Source: Salvelinus alpinus
Lineage: Eukaryota > Chordata > Actinopteri > Salmoniformes > Salmonidae
Direction: 5' to 3'
DNA length: 64,000 nt
Assembly (NCBI RefSeq): GCF_045679555.1
Contig: NC_092100.1
Location: forward strand, 29,327,106 to 29,391,105
In this document: in pieces, positions 12,602 to 24,571 of the stretch
Layout of the letters: the number at the start of each line of letters is the position of its first letter
Position numbering within the stretch: position 1 is the stretch's first letter
Notes under the pieces: model-generated
Seen by the model: only the letters and a program-made list of their open reading frames with translations
The model's database searches: none
What the model was told of the DNA's origin: nothing
Position numbers and translations under genes: made by a program

Positions 12602-13965
12602 TGATCGTTGGTATCAAAAGCAGCACTAAGGTCTAGGAGCACGAGGACAGATGCATAGCTTTGGTCTGACGCCATTAAAAGGTAATTTACCACCTTCACG
12701 GGTGCAGTCTCAGTGCTATGATGGGGTCTAAAACCAGACTGAAGCATTTTGTATACATTGTTTGTCTTCAGGTAGGCAGTGAGTTGCTTTTTCTAAAATG
12801 TTTGAGAGGAATGGGAGATTCGATATAGGCCGATAGTGTTTTGTATTTTCTGGGTCAAGGTTTGGCTTTACCAAGAGAGGCTTTATTACTGCCACTTTTA
12901 GTGACTTTGGTACACATCCGGTGGATAAGGAGGATTTATTATGTTCAACATAGGAGGGCCAAGCACAGGAAGCAGCTCTCCAGTATTTTAGTTGGAATAG
13001 GGTCCAGTATGCAGCTTGAAGGTTTATAGGTCATGGCTATTTTCATCAATGGGTCAAGAGATATAGTATTAAAGAACTTGAGTGTCTCCCTTGATCCTAG
13101 GTCCTGGAAGTGTTGTGCAGACTCAGGACAACTGAGCTTTGGAAAAATACACAGATTTAAAGAGGAGTCTGTAATTTGCTTTCTAATGATCATGATCTTT
13201 TCGTCAAAGAAGTTCATGAATTTATCACTGCTGAAATGAAAGACATCTTCTCTTGGGAAATGCTGCTTTTTAGTTAGCTTTGCGACAGCATCAAAAATAC
13301 ATTTTGGATTGTTCTTATTCTCCTCAATTAAGTTTGAAAAATAGGATGATCGAGCCGCAGTGAGAGCTCTTCGATACTGCGCGGTATTTTCTGTATACCA
13401 GAGAGCTAGTTTCTTATAACAAAAGTTTTTTGTTTTTAGGGGTGCGAATGCATCTAGGGTATTACGCAAGGTTAAATTTAGTTCCTAAGTTAGGTTGTTA
13501 ACCGATTTTGTCCTCTGACGTCCTTGGGTAGGTGGAGGGAGTCTGGAAGGGTATCTAGGAATCGTTGGGTTGTCTGAGAATTTATGATCCTTAGTTGGGG
13601 TCTGAGCAGATTATTTGTTGCAATTGTAAACGTAATAAAATGGTGGTCCGATAGTCCAGGACTATGAGGAAATTAAGATCCATAATATTTATTCCACGGG
13701 ACAAAACTAGGTCCAGAGTATGACTGTGGCAGTGAGTAGGTCCGGAGACATGTTGGACAAAACCCACTGAGTCGATGATGGCCCCGAAAGCCTTTTGGAG
13801 TGGCTCTGTAGACTTTTCCATGTGAATGGGTTTGTGGACTTTTCCATGTGAATATTAAAGTCACCAAAAATGTGAATATTATCTGCCATGACTACAAGGT
13901 CCGATAGGAATTCAGGGAACTCAGTGAGGAACGCTGTATATGGCCCAGGAGGCCTGTCAACAGTA

Positions 13966-16411
13966 CAGTGGCTTGCGAAAGTATTCACCCCCTTGGCATT
14001 TTCCTATTTTGTTTCCTTAAAATAGATTTGTTGGGGGGGTTGTATCATTTGATTTAAACAACATACCTACCACTTTGAAGATGCAAAATATTTTTGTGTG
14101 AAACAAACAAGACATAAGACAAAAAAACAGAACTTGAGCGTGCATAACTATTCACCCCCCCCAAAGTCAATACTTTGTAGAGCCACATTTTGCAGCAATT
14201 ACAGCTGCAAGTCTCTTGGGGGTATGTCTCTATAAGCTTGGCACATCTAGCCACTGGTATTTTTGCACATTCTTCAAGGCAAAACTGCTCCAGCTCCTTC
14301 AAGTTGGATGGGTTCCGCTGGTGTACAGCAATCTTTAAGTCATACCACAGATTCTCAATTGGATTGAGGTCTGGGCTTTGACTAGGCCATTCCAAGACAT
14401 TTAAATGTTTCCCGTTAAACCACTCGAGTGTTGCTTTAGCAGTATGCTTAGGGTCATTGTGCTGCTGGAAGGTGAACCTCCGTCACAGTCTCATATCTCT
14501 GGAAGACTGAAACAGGTTACCCTCAAGAATTTCCCTGTATTTAGCGGCATCTATCATAACTTCAATTCTGACCAGTTTCCCAATCCCTGCCAATGAAAAA
14601 CATCCCCACAGCATGATGCTGCCACCCACATGTTTCACTGTGGGAATGGTGTTCTCGGGGTGATGAGAGGTGTTGGGTTTGCGCCAAACATAGTGTTTTC
14701 CTTGATGGGCAAAAAGCTCCATTTTAGTCTCATCTGACCACATCTTCCATATGTTTGGGGAGTCTCCCACATGCCGTTTGCTTATATTTTTTTTTAAGCA
14801 ATGGCTTTTTTCTGGACACTCTTCCGTAAAGCCCAGCTCTGTGGAGTGTATGGCTTAAAGTGGTCCTATGGACAGATACTCCAATCTCCGCTGTGGAGCT
14901 TTGCAGCTCATTCAGGGTTATCTTTGGTGTTTTTGCTGCCTCTGATTAATGCCCTCCTTGCCTGGTCCGTGAGTTTTGGTGTGCGGCCCTCTCTTGGCAG
15001 GTTTGTTGTGGTGCCATATTCTTTAAATTTTTTAATAATGGATTTAACCTCTCTTGGGTATGTGGGACGTTAGCGTCCCACCTCTTCAACAGCCAGTGAA
15101 ACTGCTGGGCGCCAAATTCAAATACAGAAATACTCATTATAAAAATTCTGAAAACAAAACATATTTTACATAGGTTTAAAGATGAACGTCTTGTGAATCC
15201 AACCACGGTGTCAGATTTTAAAAATGCTTTACGGCGAAAGCATACCTTACGATTATTTGAGAACATAGCCCACTAGACAATTCATTACAAACAGTAACCA
15301 GCCAAGTAGAACAGAGTCAGAGTCAGAAATAGAGATAAAATGAATCACTTACCTTTGATGATCTTCATATGGTTGACTCGGCAGACATTCATTTACTCAA
15401 TAAATGTTTATTTTGTTCGATAAAGTCTCTATATACAAAAACCTCTGTTTTGTTCGCGCGTTTTCTTCAGTAATCCACAGGCTCAAACGCAGTCAAAACA
15501 GGACAAAAAAATCCAAATTGTATCCGTAAAGTTCATAGAAACATGTCAAACGATGTTTATATTCAATCCTCAGGTTGTTTTTAGCCTAAATAATCGATAA
15601 TATTTCAACCGGACAATAACGTCGTCAATTTAAAAGGTAAACAAGAATTGCTCTCTCTCTGTCGAGCGCATGAAAAAGCTCTGCGACACTTTAGCGTCCA
15701 GTCATTCCGAATGCTCTTATTCCCTCATTTTTCAGAATACAAGCCTGAAACTATTTCTAAAGACTGTTGACATCTAGTGGAAGGCATAGAAACTGCAGTT
15801 TGAGTCCTAAGTCAATGGATACTGTTATGGCATTGAATAGGAAACTACAAAACCAACACAAAAAAACTACTTCCTGAATGGATTTTTCTCAGGTTTTCGC
15901 CTGCCAAATCAGTTTTGTTACACTCACAGACACTATTCTAACAGTTTTGGAAACTTTAGAGTGTTTTCTATCCAAATCTACCAGTTATATGCATATCATA
16001 TCTTCTGGGCCCGAGAAGCAGGCAGTTTAAATTGGGCATGCATTTCATCCAAAATTCCAAATGCTGCCCCCTACCCTAGTGAAGTTTTAATGGTGCTCCT
16101 TGGGATGTTCAAAGTTTCTGATATTTTTTTATAACGCAACCCTGATCTGTACTTCTCCACAACTTTGTCCCTGACCTGTTCGGAGAGCTCCTTGGTTTTC
16201 ATGATGCCGCTTGCTTGGTGGTGCCCCTTGCTTAGTGTTGTTGCAGACTCTGGGGGCCTTTCAGAACAGGTGTAGATACACTGAGATCATGTGACAGATC
16301 ATGTGACGCTTAGATTGTACACAGGTGGAATTTATTTAACTAATTATGTGACTTCTGAAGCTAGTTGGTTGCACCAGATCTTATTTAGGGGCTTCATAGC
16401 AAAGGTGGTCC
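13966..16411 (-). mobile_element. Tc1-like element carrying a TTAA element
   Basis: The left end is CAGTGGCTTGCGAAAGTATT after TA at 13964-13965. On the minus strand, transposase pieces read MKTKELSEQ-like at 16203, [11 protein letters not shown] (14740s), [16 protein letters not shown] and [19 protein letters not shown] (14395-14330), so all catalytic regions are present but frame-broken. A 1039-bp element (15048-16086) sits inside at a TTAA. The right end is missing: at about 16411 the sequence changes abruptly to another Tc1 family. Confidence 0.8.
15048..16086 (-). mobile_element. TTAA-flanked non-autonomous element, copy A
   Basis: A 1039-bp element with ends CCTCTCTTGGGTATG and the complement of AACTTCACTAGGGTA, flanked by TTAA at 15044-15047 and 16087-16090. 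It matches 33368-34408 in reverse. TTAA target use and short related termini suggest a piggyBac-like MITE; no transposase is encoded. Confidence 0.75.
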
Positions 16412-17169
16412 CTTTTGGTCCAAGCGGGCTGTCATGTGCCTTTTTACTGAGGAGTGGCTTCCGTCTGACCACTCTACTATAAAAGCCTGATTGGGGGAGT
16501 GCTGCAGAGATGGTTGTCCTTCTGGAAGGTTCTCCCATCTCCACAGAGGAACTCTAGAGCTCTGTCAGAGTGACCTCCCTGACCAAGGCCCTTCACCCCT
16601 GATTGCTCAGTTTGGCCAGTCGGCCAGCTCTAGGAAAAGTCTTGGTGGTTCTAAACTTCTTCCATTTAAGAATGATGGAGGCCACTGTGTTCTTGGGGAC
16701 CTTCAATGCTGTAGAAATGTTTTCATACCCTTCCCCAGATCTGTGCCTTGACCCAATTGTGTCTCGGAGCTCTATGGACAATTCCTTCGACCTCATGGCT
16801 TGGTTTTTGCTCTGACATGCACTATCAACTGTGGGACCTTATATAGACAGGTGTGTTCCTTTTCAAATCATGTCCAATCAATTGAATTCACCACAGGTGG
16901 ACTCCAATTAAGTTGTAGAAACATCTCAAGGATGATCAATGGAAACAGGATGCACCTGAGCTCAATTTCGAGTCTCATAGGTAAGGTATTTCTGTTTTTT
17001 ATTTTTTTTAAATTCAAAAATTCTAAAAACCTGTTCTTGCTTTGTCATTTTGGGGTATTGGCTGTAGATTGTTGAGGATTTCTTTTTATTTAATCAATTT
17101 TAGAATAAGGCTGTAACGTAACAAAATGTAGAAAATGTCAAGGGGTATGTATACTTTCTGAAGGCACTG
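16412..17169 (-). mobile_element. 5' part of a second Tc1-like element
   Basis: The right terminus is the complement of CAGTGCCTTCAGAAAGTATA with TA at 17170-17171. The minus-strand frame 16796-16593 is a transposase N-terminus: MRSKELSIELRDTIGSRHRS, then NTVASIILKWKKFRTTKTFP. The family matches 37809-40233 and 53811-55283. The catalytic half is absent because the element is joined at about 16411 to a different Tc1 family. Confidence 0.75.
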
Positions 17170-17171
17170 TA

Positions 17172-17589
17172 TACATATATTTTCATATATTGAGATATGA
17201 TAATCATACAGTGGACACCTAAGCTGATAGGCCTTTGCATGCAGTGCCCTGATATATTTAGTCTTTAAATCTCTGACAGCTGAACCGTGAGGTTTTAGTG
17301 AAGATTTTAGAATATTCACATGAAAATCTTTTGATGGAAACAATTGGATGGAAACCTAGACACCCTTTAAGACTCTGGTAAGTATGCTACTCCAGTATCA
17401 CTGATTATGCCTGCACATTACGGTTCACCAACAGCCCATGGGGATGGGGATTGTCTCTATCTCTGTAATGTGTCTGTATCTATGTAATTGTATATGTATT
17501 TATGGTAAAAAAAAATAGAGACCTCAATGGAAATAAGTCCCCGACTTGCAATCCCGGTCATATATCATATATACAACTTTGTGTATATG
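17172..17589. other. Unassigned sequence, no gene seen
   Basis: About 420 bp of A/T-rich sequence between two Tc1 elements, without a recognisable feature. Confidence 0.35.
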
Positions 17590-19068
17590 CAGTACCAGTT
17601 TGTAGAATAATAGTGAAGTTATCAAAACTATGAAATAACACATATGGAATCATGTAGTAACCAAAAAAAGGGTTAAACAAATCCAAATATATTTTAGATT
17701 TTAGATTCTTCAAAGTAGCCACCCTTTGCCTTGATGACAGCTTTGCACACTATTGGCATTCTCTCAACCAGCTTCATGAGGTAGCCACCTGGAATGCCTT
17801 TCAATAAAAAGGTGTGCGTTGTTAAAAGTTAATTTGTGGAATTTCTTTCCTTCTTAATGCTTTTGAGACAATCAGTTGTGTTGTGACAAGGTAGGGGTGG
17901 TATACAGAAGATAGCCCTATTTGGTAAAATACCAAGTCCATATTATGGCAAGAACAGTTCAAATAAGCAAAGAGAAGCGACAGTTAATCATTGCTTTAAG
18001 ACATGAAAGTCAGTCAATGAGGAACATTTCAAGAACTTTGAAAGTTTCTTCAAGTGCAGTCGCAAAAACCATCAAGCGCTATGATGAAACTGGCTCTCAT
18101 GAAGACCCCCACAGGAAAAGATGACCCAGAGTTACCTCTGCATCAGAGGATAAGTTCATTAGAGTTACCAGCCTCAGAAATTGCAACCCAAATAAATGCT
18201 TCAGAGTTCAAGTAACAGACACATCTCATCATCAACTGTTCAGAAGAGACTGTGTGAATCAGGCCTTCATGGTTGAATTGCTGCAAAGAAACCACTACTA
18301 CAGGACACCAATGAGAAGAAGAGACTTGCTTGGGCCAAGAAACATGAGCAATGGACATTAGACCGGTGGAAATCTGCCCTTTGGTCTGGTGAGTCCAAAT
18401 TTAAGATTTTTGGTTCCAACCACCGTGTCTTTGTGAGACGCAGAGTAGGTGAACGGATTATCTCCGCATGTGTGGTTCCCACCGTGAAATATGGAGGAAG
18501 AGGTGTGTTGGTGTGGAGGTGCCTTACTGGTGACACTGTCAGTGATTTATTTAGAATTGAAGGCACACTTAACCAGCCCATCTGGTTTGCGCTTTGTGGG
18601 ACTATCATTTGTTTTTCAACATACCTTCAGGCTGTGTAAGGGCTATTTGACCAAGAAGGAGAGAGATGGAGTGCTGCATCAGATGACCTGGCCTCCACAA
18701 TCACCCAACCTCAACCCAATTGAGATGGTTTGGCATGAGTTGGACCACAGAGTGAAGGAAAAGCAGCCAACAAGTGCTCAGCATATGTGGGAACTCCTTC
18801 AAGACTGTTGGAAAAGCATTTCAGGTGAAGCTGGTTGAGAGAATGCCAATAGTGTGCAAAGCTGTCATCAAGGCAAAGGGTGGCTACATTGAAGAATCTC
18901 AAATATAAAATATATTTGGATTTGTTTAACACTTTTTGGTTACTACATGATTCCATATGTATTATTTCATAGTTGTGATGTCTTCACTATTATTCTACAA
19001 TGTAGAAAATAGTAAAAATAAAGAAACCCTTGAATGCGTAGGTGTGTCCAAACTTTTGACTGGTACTG
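17590..19068 (+). mobile_element. Tc1-like element (CAGTACCAGT termini)
   Basis: The ends are CAGTACCAGT (left, eroded) and the complement of CAGTACCAGTCAAAAGTTTG (right), with TA at 19069-19070. Inner matching blocks (AAGTAGCCACCCTTTGCCTT on the left and its complement at 18870-18890) confirm a 1.48-kb unit. Confidence 0.85.
17945..18838 (+). pseudogene. Tc1 transposase, heavily broken
   Basis: The start MARTVQISKEKRQLIIALRH is a Tc1 N-terminal helix-turn-helix. The frame stops at 18124 after HEDPHRKR. Later pieces in other frames are recognisable: a degenerate [13 protein letters not shown]-like segment near 18375, YGGRGVLVWRCL near 18490 and PPQSPNLNPIEMVWHELD (18691-18744). The central DNDPKH-type catalytic segment appears to have been lost between about 18600 and 18640. 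Clearly inactive. Confidence 0.8.
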
Positions 19069-19070
19069 TA

Positions 19071-20060
19071 TATATATTTTTTAACTGACAAATAAAATAC
19101 ATCAATCAATACAAATAGTGCAGCGGCCAATTGATTAATGGAAAGAGACATCTGTTACAAAACACCAAAAAGTTTAATGACATTCGGAGATTGTCAAGCC
19201 AAGCTTCAATACTGGGTAAGCCTACAAGGTAGGGAGGGATGTATTTTCTGTTTGTCCAGATTGACATAGTCTATTTATTGTGATGTTGAAAACACAAACC
19301 ATGATATTGAAGTCCCCGAAATCGGTATGCTTTGTGTATTGGTTGTGTGGTGCATTGGCACAGAAACCTGTTGGTTGAAAATTTGTTGCATATATTTTAT
19401 ATTATTATAAATATGGCATCAAAATGTAAAATATCTGATTTCCCACAAGCTGATCATTGTCTGCAGCCGGCTCTGATCATAGTGTAATAAAACAGGCAGA
19501 GAGAGTGAGCTCGTCTGTGTTGGTTGGCAAACACTCAACTTTCTGGCCCATCGCCCTGCGTGGCATCGACTGTGCCACAAAAGCATGCTGAATCTGCAAA
19601 GTCAATATCTACGTTTATAAACAAAGGGTTGCTACAGTTATTGTTATTTGTGGTCGTAAACATTATTTTGGGTGAATTCTGAGGGGGGAGGGTGTTAAAA
19701 AAAATTACAATAGAAGTGGAGGGTCATGTGAAAATATTTTTTACTTCAGGGAGGGGGTGAATTTCTTTTGACACCTTGAGTTGGACCAGCCCCTCCCCCC
19801 GGTACATTTCTATCTGTCCCTTTTTTATGACGTTAATTCGATTTCCGTGGGGACGCTGAAATTGTAGAAGAAGGGTTAAATACCATAGCTATAAAGGCCA
19901 CAAAGTCTACCTGTAAAATATCTGGTTGCTGCTGGTGAAAGACAACCCCTGCAGCCTGCAGTGAAGGCCTATCCACCACCATGGACTCTTCAGGTGCACC
20001 ATTCAAACCCTCAACCCTTTAAACAGCTGCTGCATATGAAATGCTCTGGACAGCCCTGAC
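19071..20060. other. Unassigned sequence with one duplicated block
   Basis: No gene seen. The block 19235-19385 (GACATAGTCTATTTATTGTG and ATTGGTTGTGTG) recurs in the same orientation at 21655-21775. The rest is non-coding-looking. Confidence 0.4.
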
Positions 20061-20080
20061 TTAGGCCACCTCATTCTCTT

Positions 20081-20720
20081 TCACACTCGTCGAGCATTCC
20101 AAAGAAGTGGCTTCATGGTTCCTACCATAATTGTAACATGACACATTTTCATCACCTTTAAAAACACATTATATAATATTTTCCACAACTTGGACCTCGG
20201 CTTCTCCCTTCTGTTGACACTTGAAACATCTCCAAAATATCTACAGTGATCACACTGCATTGGTCTTGGGATAAATGCTCTGACTGGGTAGTTTATATAA
20301 CCCAACTGCACCTGAGTAGGGAGAGACTCCATATCAAAAGAACAGATAGACTTCACTTTCTCTTCATTCACCACACAATTCATCAGACGTGCTTCAATCA
20401 CTCCAGGAATATTTTTTTTATCTCTGCAACATCGACTTCCCACGAGACGCCAGATATAACCCCCTTGAGGGGTGCCCTGTTCCGAAGAGACACACACGAC
20501 ACGTCAAACTTCTCAAATCGGGTGAGACGCAACATACGTTCCTTCTGATCCTCAGAAGTACAAGAAATCGAAACAAGCTGCCTCTCGTGATCCTCCCAGG
20601 CTTTACTTTACCCAGCACTATCTCCACCAGTTTGGATACCTCAAATGGATTCTTAAAGATTGGTAGTCCGATCAGCTGCTCCTCATCAACAAACCGTACT
20701 CCTACAAGATAAGAAGGGAC
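20081..20720 (-). pseudogene. ORF1/gag-like fragment of a non-LTR retrotransposon
   Basis: On the minus strand, a peptide with KNPFEVSKLVEIVLGKVKPG lies at about 20690-20600. A frameshift follows, then IPGVIEARLMNCV, VQLGYINYPVRAFIPRPMQC and a partial zinc-knuckle CDHCRYFGDVS (20497-20081). The wording matches the RNA-binding ORF1 of Tx1/I-type fish LINEs that end in CCHC knuckles, where the protein coats the element RNA. Only the first two cysteines of the knuckle are retained. No RT is adjacent. Element clade uncertain. Confidence 0.6.
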
Positions 20721-20860
20721 ATTCTCAGCACTGTACGCTACAGTACACTGTTCCGTTTTCCATTCCTTTGGTTAATAGTCCAATTTTCCTTGATTCTACC
20801 TCTATTAGATTCAAAATCCACATCAGCGTCCGCCATCATTTCCCGGACCAGAGATAGTAC

Positions 20861-21649
20861 CATGAATAGTACAAGTTTTGATTGGTTTACAGTTTAGTAC
20901 TCGGCGGCATTTGCCTGTCCAGCTAGCGAACATAAAAGTATTTAGAAAACATTTGCAAGAATTGACATTGCCAACAAACGGAAATGTCTTCAGAAGAAAT
21001 AAATATACACAATGTTAAAATGGCCAGCTTCAGTCAGCTGATTCTAGCCATCCTTTATGGTTAGTTCTAGTTGAGCAGCTTAGTATCCTATTCAGAGGAC
21101 CCCTACTTTTGTTAGTGTCTTATTGATCAAGGTCACGTCAAATACTTATCACCACATCTCGTTCAGCCTATCAGCAGCCTTGATTCCTGGGACTTCAGTT
21201 TCAGCTGGTCTATGACCCCAGCACGCTGTGTGGTCAGAAACGTGCTTTCCCTATCATGATGAGCATTTCCACAGTTTTCCCTCCTGCTGAACTTTTCCTC
21301 CTGTGGACTGAATCCCAGCATGACTGATGTTTAATTAACCATAGTTAATGTCAGTTCTCACTGGACATGATTCTCAGTTATCTTAACCATGAGTGGTCAG
21401 ATGTGTGTGTGAATGTGGACATCTTCTTCCATTAAACCCCCCTTAACCTGGACATCTGCCTCATCCTTGTTCTGACCGGACATTCTGTAGTGGTTGCTAC
21501 CGGCCTTAAGAGCACCTAAGATTTCTTATTACATTCATGGTCCTTCGATTCTCTACAACCCTACCCCTATTTTCACACAATATGTAAAAACCAACTCCTC
21601 TGTCGACATCATCTTGAAAACTAAAGCCGATAACTTGCTACGGCCCACC
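20861..21649. other. Unassigned sequence, no gene seen
   Basis: About 790 bp of non-coding-looking DNA without a recognisable repeat. Confidence 0.35.
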
Positions 21650-21930
21650 ACCTGTTTGTCGAGATTGACATAGTCTATTTATTGTGGTGTTGAAAATCAA
21701 ACCATGATATTAAAACGCCTGAAGACGGTATTCATTGTTTATTGGTTGTGTGTTGACCATGTTGACCAGTAGTGTGTGCCACAGAAAGTATTTGACTCTA
21801 GCCACAAAATTAAGGAAATTAGAAGCGGGGGGAGAATTTCGGCAAGGCCATTTTCTTACCTGACGAAATTCGCCCCCCCCTTCTATTTTGGGACTGTAAG
21901 GCCTGGCACACTTCAGAATCATTTTGGTAG
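21650..21930. repeat. Repeat block with direct and inverted copies nearby
   Basis: The left part (GACATAGTCTATTTATTGTG) is a direct copy of 19235-19385. The right part (21770-21925, CACAGAAAGTATTTGACTC to GGCCTGGCACACTTCAGAAT) is present inverted at 27090-27215. The spacing and orientation suggest remnants of one repeat family. Confidence 0.7.
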
Positions 21931-23085
21931 CTCATGTTGAACAGTAGTGTTATTGTCCACCACCCCACAGAAGTGACACAGTTGGCTCAGGTCATCTAGC
22001 AAAACATAATGTCAAGTAGTCTATACATCTTTACAAGTATTTTTCTGAGCAAACAGGAAACAGGGAACAAGGCAATAGTATAGGTTTCTTGTAACATAAT
22101 TATTTAAATACATGTGTTTTAGGGGCAATCTAGTCAGAAGTTGGATCAAAGATAACCTTGAAAGATCCATATAAATGTTGTTTTTTAAAAATCTACAATT
22201 ATATTAAATTAGAAATTAAACATAACAGTGTTTTGGAGGAGAGGGACTGATATTTCTTCTCTCATGATGTTAACATCTTTGTCCGTATTTGAAAAGACAA
22301 TCGACTCCTCCTTCAGAACACATTCAGCAACCTGGGGAAAATAATAAAATAATAAAATAATATTCCCCAATAAAATTAAGTTACACTTAAGATTCTAATT
22401 CGCAAGTCTACAATGACCCAGCTATAATATAATTTGACAGTTCGGTTTTTCCTTTTAGTCAGTATACTTTCAGTTGGTTAATTGTACATTACTTATACTG
22501 TCATACTTACTTTCAAGACAAAGACCCCACAAGAAGTAACATCTTGTTGGCATGGGTGAGGAAGGTACCACACGCCCATCTGGAGATATTACACCCCTTC
22601 TCTCTCAGGAATGATCTGAACATATATGTTAATACAAGTACAGCATCTGGAAACACTTTATTGATTACAATATAGAGATTAATAACAGAGGGTAATCTGA
22701 GAATGCAGGGATTCCAGCAGGGTGTGAGTTTAAGTAGTCAAATCTGGAGCTGACAAGGGCTGGAATGTAAATGACATGTGATCATCTCTGATTATTTATC
22801 ATCTGTGTATGGGCAGGCATTCCCTCAGATGAAGAGCATATCCGTCTTGCTGATTTATGTGCTGTTATCCAGGTGGAAATGTCACCTGCATATCTGATGT
22901 AGGAAAATAGATAAATCGAGTGTCCTGTGAATATTTTTATGTATATGTACTGTACATGTATGTGTATATATATCTTGGTATATATATATTTTATTTTAAT
23001 TTCTATTATTATTATCATTATTGTGTTTTGTGGTTGAGGGGTGGGGGTGGGGGGAGGTTGATGGGGATGGGGATGGTCGAGGTGT
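21931..23085. other. Unassigned sequence with a G-rich end
   Basis: No gene recognised. It contains A/T-rich microsatellite-like runs near 22975-23015 and a G-rich tract at 23038-23075, immediately before the LINE target duplication. Confidence 0.4.
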
Positions 23086-23310
23086 CTTATTTCACTGTAG
23101 AGCCTCTAGCCCTGCTCAATATGCCTTAACCAACCATGTTGTTCCACCTCCTACATATGCGATGACATCACCTGGTTTAAACGTCTCTAGAGAATATATC
23201 TCTCATCATTACTCAATGCCTACGTTTACCTCACGTTTACCTCACGTCCTACGTTTACTCACATCCTACCTTACCTTTGTCTGTACACTATGCCTTGAAT
23301 CTATGCTATC

Positions 23311-24566
23311 GTGCCCAGAAACCTGCTCCGTTTACTCTCTGTTCCGAACGGGCCAGTTCGTATAGCCTTTAGCCGTACCCTTATCCTACTTCTCCTCTGT
23401 TCCTCTGGTGATGTAGAGGTTAATCCAGGTCCTGCAGTGCCTAGCTCCACTCCCACTCCCCAGGTGCTCTCATTTGTTGACTTCTGTAACCGTAAATGCC
23501 TTGGTTTCATGCATGTTAACATTAGAAGCCTACTCCCTAAGTTTGTTTTACTCACTGCTTTAGCACACTCTGCCAACCCGGATGTCTTAGCCGTGTCTGA
23601 ATCCTGGCTTAGGAAAACCACAAAAAAACTGAAATCTCCATCCCTAACTATAACATTTTCCGCCAAGATAGAACTCCCAAAGGGGACGGTGTTGCAATCT
23701 ACTGCAGAGATAGCCTGCAGAGTTCTGTCTTACTATCCAGGTCTGTACTAAAACAATTTGAGCTTCTACTTCTAAAAATTCACCTTTCCAGAAACAAGTC
23801 TCTCACTGTTGCCGCTTGCTATAGACCACCCTCTGCCCTCAGCAGTGCCCTCAACATCATATGTGAATTGATTGCCCCCCATCTATCTTCTGAGCTCGTG
23901 CTACTAGGTGACCTAAACTGGGACATGCTTAACACCCCGGCCATCCTACAATCTAAGCTTGATGCCCTCAATCTCACATAAATGATCAATGAACCTACCA
24001 GGTACAACCCCAAATCCGTAAACATGGGCACCCTCATAGATGTCATCCTAACTAACTCGCCCTCCAAATACACCTCTGCTGTTTTCAATCAAGATCTCAG
24101 CGATCACTGCCTCATTGCCTGCATCCGTAACGGGTCTGCGATCAAACGACCACCCCTCATCACTGTCAAACGCTCCCTAAAACATTTCTGCGAACAGGCC
24201 TTTCTAATCGACCTGGCCGGGGTATCCTGGAATGACATTGATCTCAAACCGTCAGTAGAGGATGCCTGGTTATTCTTTAAAAGTGCCTTCCTCACCATCT
24301 TAAATAAGAATGCCCCATTCAAAAAATGTAGAACTAGGAAAAGATATAGTCCTTGGTTCACTCCAGACCTGTCTGCCCTTGACCAGCACAAAAACATCCT
24401 ATGGCGTTCTGCATTAGCATCGAATAGCCCCCGTGATATGCAACTTTTCAGGGAACTTAGGAACAAATATACACAGGCAGTTAGGTTAGCTAGCTTGAGG
24501 CTAGCTTTTTCAAACAGAAATTTGCATCCTGAGGCACAAACTCAAAAAAGTTTTGGGACACTGTAA
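23311..24566 (+). pseudogene. LINE endonuclease region with 2A-like leader
   Basis: The frame through 23311-23751 carries a hydrophobic leader (TLILLLLCSSGDVEVNPGP), then FMHVNIRSLLPKF and LAVSESWL, the first conserved blocks of an APE endonuclease. A frame change near 23650 moves the rest to other frames: ACYRPPSALSSA and LLGDLNWDM (about 23820-23930), a stop near 23980, then GTLIDVILTNSP and DLSDHCLI (23982-24566). The endonuclease would nick target DNA to prime reverse transcription. The true start codon is unclear: the open frame at 23311 starts at GTG. Confidence 0.8.
23410..23433 (+). other. 2A-like ribosome-skipping motif in a LINE leader
   Basis: The eight codons read DVEVNPGP, which satisfies the 2A consensus D(V/I)ExNPGP, right after a leucine-rich stretch and 41 codons into the open frame. 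In known 2A peptides the ribosome fails to join the last glycine and proline. Such motifs are established at the N-terminus of several APE-type LINEs. Activity here is inferred. Confidence 0.75.
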
Positions 24567-24571
24567 AGTCC

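Larger units (their letters stand above)
11481..13965 (-). mobile_element. LINE (L2-like), split by an LTR element
   Basis: On the minus strand, endonuclease pieces lie at about 13988-13591 (ADNIHIFGDFNIHMEKS), a linker at 13469-12945 (AVAKLTKKQHFPRED, SCILDPIPTKILES) and the start of RT at 12747-12607 ([26 protein letters not shown]). The RT frame is cut by the LTR retrotransposon at 11577-12601 and resumes in 11576-11481 (complement of GTAGACCAATTTGGGTTTCC). Several frame breaks; a pseudogene. The left end is abrupt at the Tc1 starting at 13966. Confidence 0.75.

Noticed and set aside
23041-23365. 114-codon frame starting upstream of the LINE
   Set aside because: It crosses the LINE target site in the wrong frame and lacks domain similarity.
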